Made by a program: the position numbers and the translations under genes
In this document: positions 1 through 6,924 of the stretch, piece after piece
How the letters are laid out: every line of letters starts with the position of its first letter
Numbering within the stretch: position 1 is the first letter of the stretch
NCBI GenBank assembly: GCA_023426365.1
Contig: JAFAAW010000011.1
Location: forward strand, 1 to 10,556
From: Pseudomonadota bacterium
GTDB taxonomy: Bacteria > Pseudomonadota > Alphaproteobacteria > Rhodospirillales > Magnetospirillaceae
Reading direction: 5' to 3'
Length of the DNA stretch: 10,556 nt
Notes under the pieces: model-generated
The model's input: the letters and a program-made list of their open reading frames with translations, nothing else
The model's database searches: none
What the model was told of the DNA's origin: nothing

Positions 1-1070
1 GTCATGTCGCGCAGCGTGGCGGCCGGGTCCAGATCGGCGAACACCTGGGGATGAAGCCATTTCGCCAGCACCTGCACGGCCACCACATTGAACGGGGAAT
101 GGACGAAATGGTGCCACAGCGCATGGGCGCGGCCCTGGCGCACCGCCTGGAGCTGGGAGATGCCGGGGCGCGACAGCGCGCGGCCCAGGCTGGCATGGGC
201 GGTGGCCAGCGGGGTGTCGTGGCCCAGCACGATGCGCTCGGGCGCCTTGTCGGCGCTGTCGACGTTGCCTACCGCCGTGCCCAGATAGATGTCGGGCTGA
301 TGGGTCAGCAGATATTCCAGGCTGATGGTGCCGGCATAGCCGGGGATCAGGCCCGACGCCAGGTTGCGCCCGCCGGCGGCGGTCACCATGGTGCCCAGGA
401 TGCCGTCGCCGATGCTGGCGCAGCATTCGGCCTGAAGGCCGACGCGGTTCTCGATGAACACCAGCGGCCGGTCCTTGATCTGCCCCATGCGGTCGGTGAC
501 GCGGGCCAGTTCGGCGCCGTAATAGGTCACGAATTCGGCCGCTTCGGCCTCGCGCTTCAGCAGGGCGCCCAGCAGGGCGATGCTCTTGGGCGTGTTGACC
601 AGCGGGTCGAAGAAGAAATCCACGAACACCACGGTGACGCCGGCCGCCTCAAGCTGGCGGACGATCTCCACGTCCTTGGGGGCGGGGCCGTGGCCGGCCA
701 TGGAGAACAGCGCCAGGTCGGGCTTGAGCGCGATGCTCCGCTCGACGCTGAAGGAATCGGCGGCGATCTTGCCGATGGGCGTGATCTCGCCCAGGCGGGG
801 AAAGCGCTTCAGCCACTTGGCGTGGCCCAGGGGATCCAACAGGGGGAAGTCCCCCATGGTGCCGACCACGCGGGCCAGCGGGTCGGCGCGGTCCAGGATA
901 GCCAGGGCGGCCACCGCGCGGCCCTCGCCCAGGATGATGCGATCGACCTTGGCCGGCACGGTGACGGTCCGGCCGGCCAGATCGGTGACCTGACGTGGCC
1001 CGGCTTGCGCCGGGCCTTGTCCCAACAGGGTGGCCGCCAGGGCCAGGACGGGAAGCAGACGCGCGAACAT
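1..1070 (-). CDS. Periplasmic iron-complex-binding protein of an ABC importer (C-terminus cut by window edge)
   Basis: The frame is open from ATG at 1070 to the left edge with no stop, giving 356 residues. It begins with a signal peptide (MFARLLPVLALAATLLGQGPAQA, then GPRQVTD). The segment VTDLAGRTVTVPAKVDRIIL opens most class III siderophore/heme/cobalamin-binding proteins (Peripla_BP_2, FecB/BtuF-like). Later stretches such as LEYLLTHQPDIYLGT and RQGRAHALWHHF match the usual second-lobe layout. Family members are about 300-380 residues, so little is missing. The start follows the receptor stop with no gap (TAG then ATG on the minus strand), with GGTGAAG six bases upstream as a possible ribosome site, so the two genes are co-transcribed and probably translationally coupled. 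It should deliver a ferric chelate or heme to an inner-membrane permease, probably encoded further left. The exact ligand cannot be read from the sequence. Confidence 0.88.
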   Translation of the reverse strand, partial: MFARLLPVLALAATLLGQGPAQAGPRQVTDLAGRTVTVPAKVDRIILGEGRAVAALAILDRADPLARVVGTMGDFPLLDPLGHAKWLKRFPRLGEITPIGKIAADSFSVERSIALKPDLALFSMAGHGPAPKDVEIVRQLEAAGVTVVFVDFFFDPLVNTPKSIALLGALLKREAEAAEFVTYYGAELARVTDRMGQIKDRPLVFIENRVGLQAECCASIGDGILGTMVTAAGGRNLASGLIPGYAGTISLEYLLTHQPDIYLGTAVGNVDSADKAPERIVLGHDTPLATAHASLGRALSRPGISQLQAVRQGRAHALWHHFVHSPFNVVAVQVLAKWLHPQVFADLDPAATLRDM

Positions 1071-3056
1071 CTAGAACTTCACCGTGGACGACAGCAGGAA
1101 CGCGCGGCCTTCGGAATAGATCGGCTCCACCGTCGCCGTGGCGGTATAGGTGGAACGCGCCACATACTTCTTGTCGAGGATGTTGTTGGCCTCCAGCCGC
1201 AGGGTCCAGTCCTTGTACTGCTCGAGCGGCTGCCACTGGCCGAACAGGTCCAGCACGCCGTAGCCCTTGATGGGGCGGAAGCCGGCCTGGGTCAGCGCCG
1301 AGTCCTGGATGCCCTGGGCCAGTTCGGCCGAACCGCCCACCGTCACGCGCACCGGTTCGAAGGTGTATTCGCCGCCCAGGGTCATGACGTGGCCCACCGG
1401 GGTGGCGGCGATGTAGTCGGCGGGCGTCGCCATGCGGCCGGCGACCCGGGTGTGGGTGTAGGTGTAGTTGCTCCACACCTTGGCGTTGGACCAGTGGTAG
1501 CTGCCGCTCAGGTCGACGCCCTGGGTGCGCAGGCCGGGACCGTTGGACCGCACGCCGCCGAAGCCGTTGTCGTAATAGGTGTTGAGCATGACGGTGCGGA
1601 ACAGCGCACCTTCCAGCTTCAGGCCGTCGGCGTCGTAACGCAGGCCGGAACGGAAATTGTGGGCGCGGGTGGGTTCCACGCTGTCGAGCACCCGATAGTC
1701 GCGGGCGTGCAGGATGCCGGTTTCCGGCAGCTCCATGCCGCCGAACACATAGGAATAGCCGCCGAAGGCCGACAGCGCCGGGGTGATGGCGTATTCGGCC
1801 GAGGCGTTGGGCGACAGGCCGAAATTGTCGAAATTCTTCTCATCGACCGTGTGATAGGTCTGATAATCGGCGCGCAGGCCGGTGGACAGCTTCCAATCGG
1901 TCCAGGGTGAGATGCGGGCCTGGGCAAACACGCCGTAATTGCGCATCTGCTCGTCGGCGTCGGTCCTCATCAGGTAACGCCGCACGTAGGTGTCGGTGTT
2001 TTCCACGTCGAAGCCCGCGGTCAGCTTGCCGGTGGGGATGGCGAAGGTGTTCTGCGCCTTCAGGCCCATGGTTTCGAGCGTGGTGTTGAAGATGGTCGAG
2101 GCCGGATTGGTCTGGTTGGTGTCGTTGGGACGCTGCAGGCCGATGCGGTTGTAGAACAGATTGACCTTGGGGTCGAAGGTGTCGGTGGGCGCCGTGGTCT
2201 CGTAGGCGATCGAGGTGGTCAGCCGCGTCGCCTTGTTGGTGTTGAGCAGGCGGCCGTTGGCATTGTTCAGATAGCCCATGTTGGGGCGCATGCGGCGGGT
2301 GGCGCGATCCTCGGCGTACTCGCCCGACAGGGTCACGCGGTCGCCGCCCTTGCCCTCATAGGCCAGCTTGCCCAGGCCGCTCAGCAGGTTGTCGGCGGTG
2401 CCGATCTCGCGGTCGGCATTGCCGTTGATGTAATCCTCGCCGCGCTGGCGGGTGACGATGCCCAGCACCTCGAAGCCGTCCTTGACCGCATAGCCGGCGC
2501 CGGTGGTGCGGAAGGTCTGCGAATTGGTGTTGTAGCTGGTGATCAGGGTGCCGCCCGCGTCCTGGCCGGGCAGCAGCATGTCGCGGGCGTCCTTGGTCTC
2601 CATCTTGACCGAGCCGCCCAGGGCGCCGGGGCCGGCATCGGCGGGCGAGACGCCGGCCTCGACCTCCACCGACTTCAGGAACATGGGGTCCATGGTGGTG
2701 GCGCCGTTGTGGTGCCAGATGTTGGTGCGCTGGGTGACGCCGTCCACGGTGACGTTCAGCTTGTTCTGCTCGACGCCATGCACATAGAACTTCTGCGCCG
2801 CCGAGGCGCCGCCGCTGACCATGACCGCCGGGTCGTTGCGGAACAGGTCGCGCAGATCCTTGGGCTGTTCGTTGTCGATCTCGGCCTGATCGATCGAAGA
2901 TGTGGTCTCCATCGCCTTGGGGGCTTGGCCCTCCACCGCCACGGGCGCCAGTTCGATGGCCTGCTGGGCATGGGCCGGCACGGCGATGCCGGCCAGCATG
3001 GACGACGCCAACAGGACGGCCTTGCCGCTCGGCAGGGAGGGGGACAGACGCTTCAT
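1071..3056 (-). CDS. TonB-dependent outer-membrane receptor (ferric chelate uptake, substrate uncertain)
   Basis: The product is 661 residues. Residues 1-30 are a signal peptide ending in PAHA. A TonB-box-like segment (IELAPVAVEG, about 34-43) is followed by a plug domain to about residue 160, with YVHGVEQNKLNVTVDGV and VEVEAGVSPADAGPGALGGSV as typical plug signatures. The rest is a 22-strand-type barrel rich in alternating aromatic residues and ends in the outer-membrane terminal Phe (STVKF). There is no N-terminal STN signalling domain, so it is not a FecA-type transducer; this fits control by the divergent AraC protein. The FRAP/NPNL pair of heme receptors is not visible: the matching region reads VFGGMELPET and later SVEPTRAHNF. 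A ferric siderophore is therefore favoured over heme, weakly. AAAGGAA and GGAAAG precede ATG 3056. Translocation would need TonB-ExbB-ExbD, not in this window. Confidence 0.93.
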   Translation of the reverse strand: MKRLSPSLPSGKAVLLASSMLAGIAVPAHAQQAIELAPVAVEGQAPKAMETTSSIDQAEIDNEQPKDLRDLFRNDPAVMVSGGASAAQKFYVHGVEQNKLNVTVDGVTQRTNIWHHNGATTMDPMFLKSVEVEAGVSPADAGPGALGGSVKMETKDARDMLLPGQDAGGTLITSYNTNSQTFRTTGAGYAVKDGFEVLGIVTRQRGEDYINGNADREIGTADNLLSGLGKLAYEGKGGDRVTLSGEYAEDRATRRMRPNMGYLNNANGRLLNTNKATRLTTSIAYETTAPTDTFDPKVNLFYNRIGLQRPNDTNQTNPASTIFNTTLETMGLKAQNTFAIPTGKLTAGFDVENTDTYVRRYLMRTDADEQMRNYGVFAQARISPWTDWKLSTGLRADYQTYHTVDEKNFDNFGLSPNASAEYAITPALSAFGGYSYVFGGMELPETGILHARDYRVLDSVEPTRAHNFRSGLRYDADGLKLEGALFRTVMLNTYYDNGFGGVRSNGPGLRTQGVDLSGSYHWSNAKVWSNYTYTHTRVAGRMATPADYIAATPVGHVMTLGGEYTFEPVRVTVGGSAELAQGIQDSALTQAGFRPIKGYGVLDLFGQWQPLEQYKDWTLRLEANNILDKKYVARSTYTATATVEPIYSEGRAFLLSSTVKF

Positions 3057-3108
3057 CTTTCCAAATTCCTTTCGTCAGGGCCGGGCCTGTGGACCGACGC
3101 TTGTCGTT

Positions 3109-3135
3109 ATGATAAGAATGCGACGCACTCGCAAC
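3109..3135 (-). promoter_or_regulatory. Candidate Fur-box-like palindrome overlapping a possible -10 of the receptor promoter
   Basis: Positions 3117-3135 read AATGCGACGCACTCGCAAC, a 7-5-7 arrangement with perfect inner arms TGCGA/TCGCA. This resembles the palindromic AATGCGAAT-type variants of Fur boxes seen upstream of iron-uptake genes in proteobacteria. On the minus strand the hexamer TATCAT (3114-3109) matches the -10 consensus at five of six positions and adjoins the palindrome, so a bound repressor would cover the promoter. No good -35 at standard spacing is visible. Lies 53-79 bases upstream of the receptor start. Fur recognition is inferred from sequence and context only. Confidence 0.42.
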
Positions 3136-3195
3136 ATCAAAAGGCAGGGGCGACGGATAAGCCCCTCAAATAAACCCTTTCGCCGCGTGGTGCTT

Positions 3196-3221
3196 TTGCG
3201 TCGCAATCGAAGATGTTTGCG
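3196..3221. promoter_or_regulatory. Cluster of TTGCG/CGCAA inverted repeats, possible operator of the AraC-family regulator
   Basis: TTGCG (3196-3200), one base, CGCAA (3202-3206) forms a perfect 11-bp palindrome. A second TTGCG at 3217-3221 forms another inverted repeat with the central CGCAA across a 10-base spacer. The repeats lie between the receptor and the AraC-type gene, about 57 bases before the regulator start and 140 bases before the receptor start. They share the TGCG core with the Fur-like site at 3117-3135. Binding by the adjacent regulator is inference from position. Confidence 0.3.
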
Positions 3222-3277
3222 CGGCGGTCAAAACAGCGGGGCGGCCGGATGACGGCAGGCCCTCGCAAGGACGGACG

Positions 3278-4231
3278 ATGAATTCAGCAGCCCCGCCCAT
3301 CAGCTTCAAAGACATGCACGCCCATAACATGGCCGACCAATTCAAGCTGATCGTGCCCGACATAGACCTGGACAGCGCCGAGGTTTTGCTGCGCGGGCGC
3401 TATTACGCCATGACGTTGCGGTCTGGCCTGCGCTTCCATGCCACCGACATCGTGGACATGTACGATTTGGTGACCCAGGCCCGATGCAAGCCGGGCCTGA
3501 CCTTCGGCCTGTTCCTGGAGGGCGGGGCAAACGTCTCGCTGGGCGGGCGGGCCTTCCGGTTCGGCGAGGGCGACGCCCACGCCTTTGCCCTGAACTGTGC
3601 CGAGATGGATCGGTTCGAGCGCCGAGGCTTGCGGGGGCGGCGGGTGCGCAAGGTCAACATCAACCTGCCCGAGGGCTGGCTGCAGGCCGAGAGCATGCAT
3701 GGCAGTGGCTGCCTGGGCGAGCTGTGCCGAACCCATCTGGCCAGCAATACCTGGACTCCCACCCCGCACCACGTGGCGCTGGCGGAAAAGCTGTTGAACC
3801 CGGCGCCGGGCAACCCGTTCCTGGAAAGCCTGTATCGCGAATCGCTGGCGCTGGATTTCGTGGCCGAGGCCATCCGCCAATGGACCGGCGGCGACGCCGG
3901 CCCGGCCCGCCTGTGCGGGCGCGACCGCCTGCGCCTGCGCCGCGCCTGCGACTATATCGACGCCCATCAGGATGTGCGCCTGCATCTGGATGACGTTGCG
4001 CGCGTGGCGGGGATGAGCGCCAGCGCGCTGCAGCGGCTGTTCCGTGCCGCCCACGGCCAATCGGTGCTGGAATTCGCGCGGGCGCGCCGGCTGCACCGCG
4101 CCCGCGAGGCGCTGGTGGCGGGCAGGGTGACGGTGACCGAAGCCGCGCTGGAGGCGGGGTATTCGTCGCCGGCCAATTTCGCCACCGCCTTCAAGCGTCA
4201 GTTCGGCGTGTCGCCCAAGGAGGTGAGATAG
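3278..4231 (+). CDS. AraC-family transcriptional regulator, PchR-like
   Basis: The product is 317 residues, with AAGGA six bases before ATG 3278. The C-terminal third is a classic AraC/XylS DNA-binding domain with two helix-turn-helix units: LDDVARVAGMSASALQRLFR (about 237-256) and VTEAALEAGYSSPANFATAFKRQFG (about 286-310), ending GVSPKEVR. The N-terminal two thirds (FGLFLEGGANVSLGGRAFRFGEGDAHAF and following) look like the effector-binding region of siderophore-responsive regulators such as PchR. It is divergent from a TonB receptor, the usual arrangement for an activator that switches on the receptor when the cognate ferric siderophore is present; such genes are often Fur-repressed and autoregulated. 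The family call is secure; the ligand is unknown. Confidence 0.93.
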   Translation: MNSAAPPISFKDMHAHNMADQFKLIVPDIDLDSAEVLLRGRYYAMTLRSGLRFHATDIVDMYDLVTQARCKPGLTFGLFLEGGANVSLGGRAFRFGEGDAHAFALNCAEMDRFERRGLRGRRVRKVNINLPEGWLQAESMHGSGCLGELCRTHLASNTWTPTPHHVALAEKLLNPAPGNPFLESLYRESLALDFVAEAIRQWTGGDAGPARLCGRDRLRLRRACDYIDAHQDVRLHLDDVARVAGMSASALQRLFRAAHGQSVLEFARARRLHRAREALVAGRVTVTEAALEAGYSSPANFATAFKRQFGVSPKEVR

Positions 4232-4259
4232 GCCGCCGCCAGCCATATGCCGCGGCGGC
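4232..4259 (+). terminator. GC-rich hairpin after the AraC gene, possible terminator without T-tract
   Basis: GCCGCCGC (4232-4239) pairs perfectly with GCGGCGGC (4252-4259) around a 12-base loop, starting at the base after the stop codon. No run of T follows, so it is not a canonical intrinsic terminator. It may stabilise the transcript end or act with Rho. Confidence 0.3.
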
Positions 4260-4318
4260 GCAAGGCGGTGAATTTCAAGGGATTGGCCCGCGTCAAAGCA
4301 ATGACATGGCGGTGGCCG

Positions 4319-4372
4319 TTGAGTAGCCGTGATGGACGCGCTAATCTCCCGGCCCGCGCCATAGCGGCCGGG
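4319..4372 (+). promoter_or_regulatory. Weak sigma70-like promoter plus hairpin upstream of the PAS/ftsK unit
   Basis: TTGAGT (4319-4324) and TAATCT (4342-4347) are 17 bases apart; TTGA matches a -35 core but the -10 is poor. Just downstream CCCGGCC (4348-4354) pairs with GGCCGGG (4366-4372) around an 11-base loop and would sit at the start of the leader. I see no other promoter candidate in the 173-base gap before the PAS gene. Confidence 0.25.
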
Positions 4373-4404
4373 CGACCGCGCAACCCTTGCTGGCCTTTCG
4401 TGAC

Positions 4405-4836
4405 ATGAAAACCGAGCAGCTTCGTCATCCCGAACTCCAGGCGCTTTACGAATGGTGGCTGGCCCAAGGCGGCAGCGAGGGCCTGTCCTCGGCGGCCGAC
4501 CTGTCGCCCGCCATGCTGCGCCGCTGGCTGGACAATCTGGTGGTGGTGGATGCGCTGGCCGAGGACCGGCCGCGCTATGCCTATTACGGGGCCAACCTCG
4601 CCCTGGCGTTCGGCCAGGACATGGTGGGGCGCTCGATCGACCAGTTGCCCGACGCCCAGCGCCGCATCCTGGCCGATGAATACGCCTCGCTGCGGGCCGA
4701 ACGCCGCCCGCTGGCGCGCCATTACACCGCCGATTTCGACGGTGCGGTGCAGACGTGGGAACGCCTGCTGCTGCCGTTCTTCGATGGCGACGGCGTGGTC
4801 GAAAAGGCATTGGTCGCCGTCTACAGGGTGCTGTGA
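4405..4836 (+). CDS. Small PAS-domain protein (PAS_5-like)
   Basis: The product is 143 residues from ATG 4405. The pattern HPELQALYEWWLAQGG, then ADLSPAMLRRWLDNLVVVDAL, then RPRYAYYGANLALAFGQDMVGRSIDQLP, and a C-terminal half with RHYTADFDGAVQTWERLLLPFFDGDG, matches my recollection of the PAS_5 (DUF1478-type) family, which is abundant in Rhodospirillales and usually forms stand-alone proteins of 140-200 residues. No effector domain is present, so its output must go through a partner. An in-frame TTG at 4387 would add six residues; neither start has a clear Shine-Dalgarno, and ATG is preferred. It ends one base before the FtsK-type gene, so the two are very likely co-transcribed. Ligand and role are unknown. 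Confidence 0.78.
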   Translation: MKTEQLRHPELQALYEWWLAQGGSEGLSSAADLSPAMLRRWLDNLVVVDALAEDRPRYAYYGANLALAFGQDMVGRSIDQLPDAQRRILADEYASLRAERRPLARHYTADFDGAVQTWERLLLPFFDGDGVVEKALVAVYRVL

Positions 4837-4837
4837 A

Positions 4838-6781
4838 GTGACAGACAATTCCGGTGAGAAGCTGAGCGCGGCGGATTTCAATTTCTGGTGCGCCGTCAAC
4901 AGCAAGCCGTTCCGGCTGGCCCAGCACGTCTGGCCCGACGGGTCGGTGGAATGGGACATCGAGGTGTTTCCCGGCCGGCCCGAGGCGACGGTGGCCTATG
5001 GCACCGCCCAGACCGACGAGACGCTGGCGGCCATCGCCGCCTTCGCCTTCGCCGCCGGGGTGGAGTGGGGCGAGGCTTTCGCCCGCGGCGCCGACACCGA
5101 CGCCGAGGAGGGCGACGAGCGCCTGCCCGGCATCATGGACGACGCCGAGGTGGACGACACCGAGGCGGACGCCGACGAAGCGGACGCGGGCGCGCCGGTT
5201 CCGCACGCGGCTATGCCGGCGGCCCGCACGCCTTGCGCGCCTGCCGCCGCCGATCAGCCCCGCCGCTACCGCCTGCCGTCCATCGCCCTGTTGCAGCAGG
5301 CCCCGCCCAGCGGCGAGCGCGAAGAGGACGAGGACGCGCTGGCCGCCACCGCCCGCGCGCTGGAAGGCGTGCTGCGCAATTTCAAGGTGCGCGGCGAGAT
5401 CATGGAGGTCCACCAGGGTCCCGTGGTAACGCTCTATGAATTCGAGCCGATGCCCGGCACCAAATCCTCCACCGTGATCAACCTGGCCGACGACATCGCG
5501 CGGTCCATGCGCTGCATCACCACCCGCATCGCGGTGGTGCCGGGCCGCAGCGTCATGGGCATCGAACTGCCCAACCCGGTGCGCGAGACGGTGTATTTGC
5601 GCGAAATCCTGGAAGCGCCCGCCTTCCAGGACTTCTCCGGCCGCCTGCCGCTGGCGCTGGGCAAGGACATCGCCGGCGAACCCATCGTCGCCGATCTGGC
5701 CCGCATGCCCCACCTTCTGATCGCGGGCACGACCGGCTCGGGCAAGTCGGTGGGGATCAACGCCATGATCCTGTCGCTGCTCTACCGCTTCAAGCCCGAG
5801 CAATGCCGCCTGATCATGGTCGATCCCAAGATGCTGGAATTGTCCATCTATGACGGCATTCCGCATCTGCTGACGCCGGTGGTGACCGACCCGGACAAGG
5901 CCGTCAAGGCCCTGAAATGGGCGGTGCGCGAGATGGAAACCCGCTACCGCGCCATGGCGCTCTTGGGCGTGCGCAACATCGAGGGCTACAACCAGCGTCT
6001 GCTGGAACTGGCACGCACCGGCCAGAAGGTCACCCATCAGGTGCAGGTCGGTTTCGACAAGGCCAGCCGCGAGCCGATCTACGAGGAGCAGCCGATCGAC
6101 CTGCGGCCGCTGCCCTATATCGTGGTCATCGTGGACGAGATGGCCGACCTGATGATGGTCGCCGGCCGCGAACTCGAGGCCGCCATCCAGCGCCTGGCCC
6201 AGATGGCGCGTGCCGCCGGCATCCACCTGATCATGGCGACCCAACGCCCCAGCGTGGATGTGATCACCGGCACCATCAAGGCCAACTTCCCCACCCGCAT
6301 CTCGTTCCAGGTCACCAGCCGCATCGATTCGCGCACCATCCTGGGCGAATCGGGGGCCGAGCAGTTGGTGGGCCAGGGCGACATGCTGTTCATGGCCGGC
6401 GGCGGCCGCGTCACCCGCGTGCACGGGCCCTTCGTGTCCGATGCCGAGGTCGAGCAGGTGGTCAGCCACCTCAAGGCCCAGGGCGAACCGGAATACCAGG
6501 ACGCCATCACCAGCGAGGACGAGGACGGCATGGACGACGGCGCCGCCGATGACGGCGGCGGCATGGCCTCGGGCGACGATCTCTACGACCAGGCGGTGGC
6601 GCTGGTGATCCGCGAGCGCAAGGTCTCCATCAGCTTCATCCAGCGCCAGTTGCAGATCGGCTACAACCGGTCGGCCCGCATGGTGGAGCGCATGGAGGGC
6701 GAAGGCATCGTGTCGCCCGCCAACCATCAGGGCAAGCGCGAGGTGCTGGGCCGCCAAAGCTGGAACAGCCAGGGCGAGTGA
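4838..6781 (+). CDS. ftsK: FtsK/SpoIIIE-type DNA translocase lacking the N-terminal membrane domain
   Basis: The product is 647 residues from GTG 4838, with AGGG at 4825-4828. The frame stays open upstream to 4550, but that part is a shadow of the PAS gene. Residues 1-85 (KLSAADFNFWCAVNSKPF, VEWDIEVFPGRP, AAFAFAAGVEWGEAF) form an unrecognised region, followed by an acidic linker (about 88-130, DAEVDDTEADADEAD). The FtsK alpha domain spans about 168-257 and the RecA-like beta motor about 265-555, with Walker A GTTGSGKS at 297-304 and Walker B IVVIVDE ending at D433-E434, then ATQRPSVDVITGTIKANFPTRISF. A second acidic linker leads to the winged-helix gamma domain (about 580-642, DLYDQAVALVIRERKVSISFIQRQLQIGYNRSARMVERME), which reads KOPS sequences and contacts XerD in known FtsK. 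The motor is intact, so it should pump double-stranded DNA during chromosome segregation. No transmembrane segment is visible; canonical FtsK has about four. It could be the main FtsK or a soluble paralogue (compare SftA of Bacillus). Confidence 0.93.
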   Translation: MTDNSGEKLSAADFNFWCAVNSKPFRLAQHVWPDGSVEWDIEVFPGRPEATVAYGTAQTDETLAAIAAFAFAAGVEWGEAFARGADTDAEEGDERLPGIMDDAEVDDTEADADEADAGAPVPHAAMPAARTPCAPAAADQPRRYRLPSIALLQQAPPSGEREEDEDALAATARALEGVLRNFKVRGEIMEVHQGPVVTLYEFEPMPGTKSSTVINLADDIARSMRCITTRIAVVPGRSVMGIELPNPVRETVYLREILEAPAFQDFSGRLPLALGKDIAGEPIVADLARMPHLLIAGTTGSGKSVGINAMILSLLYRFKPEQCRLIMVDPKMLELSIYDGIPHLLTPVVTDPDKAVKALKWAVREMETRYRAMALLGVRNIEGYNQRLLELARTGQKVTHQVQVGFDKASREPIYEEQPIDLRPLPYIVVIVDEMADLMMVAGRELEAAIQRLAQMARAAGIHLIMATQRPSVDVITGTIKANFPTRISFQVTSRIDSRTILGESGAEQLVGQGDMLFMAGGGRVTRVHGPFVSDAEVEQVVSHLKAQGEPEYQDAITSEDEDGMDDGAADDGGGMASGDDLYDQAVALVIRERKVSISFIQRQLQIGYNRSARMVERMEGEGIVSPANHQGKREVLGRQSWNSQGE

Positions 6782-6782
6782 C

Positions 6783-6835
6783 CCCGGATGTCCGGGACGG
6801 CCGCCCCGCCGCCATTGGTGGGGGAAGGGCGGCGG
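6783..6835 (+). terminator. Two GC-rich hairpins downstream of the FtsK-type gene
   Basis: Immediately after the stop, CCCGGA (6783-6788) and TCCGGG (6791-6796) form a tight palindrome. CCGCCGCC (6806-6813) then pairs with GGCGGCGG (6828-6835) around a 14-base loop. Neither is followed by a T-tract. They may end or attenuate the PAS-FtsK transcript, which would separate it from the secDF unit. The rest of the gap to 6924 shows no convincing promoter. Confidence 0.35.
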
Positions 6836-6906
6836 TCGCACGCAATTGGCCCAGGGAGACGGCAAAGCGCTTCTCTAAACGCCGTCGCTGTGTTCTGATT
6901 GGCGCC

Positions 6907-6919
6907 CTCCGCAGCGGAG
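6907..6919 (+). promoter_or_regulatory. Ribosome-binding site of the secDF-upstream ORF inside a small hairpin
   Basis: GGAG at 6916-6919 lies five bases before ATG 6925 and is the best Shine-Dalgarno in this region; it decides the start. The preceding CTCCG (6907-6911) pairs perfectly with CGGAG (6915-6919) across a three-base loop, so the site can be closed by its own hairpin, which may lower or regulate initiation. Confidence 0.4.
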
Positions 6920-6924
6920 CCGCA

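Noticed and set aside
51..1910. 619-residue plus-strand open frame
   Set aside because: Antisense shadow of the receptor and binding-protein genes; low-complexity Gly/Ala/His/Gln/Arg composition typical of complementary frames in GC-rich DNA.
4550..4837. N-terminal extension of the FtsK-type protein to an upstream ATG
   Set aside because: This part overlaps the well-supported PAS gene in another frame and reads as Arg/Trp/Ser/Cys-rich shadow sequence.
4120..6829. KOPS-like octamers GGGCAGGG (4120-4127) and GGGAAGGG (6822-6829) on the plus strand
   Set aside because: Two hits to GGGNAGGG are about what chance gives in GC-rich DNA of this length; no evidence that they guide the translocase.
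3284..6865. 1193-residue minus-strand open frame
   Set aside because: Antisense to the AraC, PAS and FtsK genes, which have clear domains and motifs; no recognisable domain of its own.
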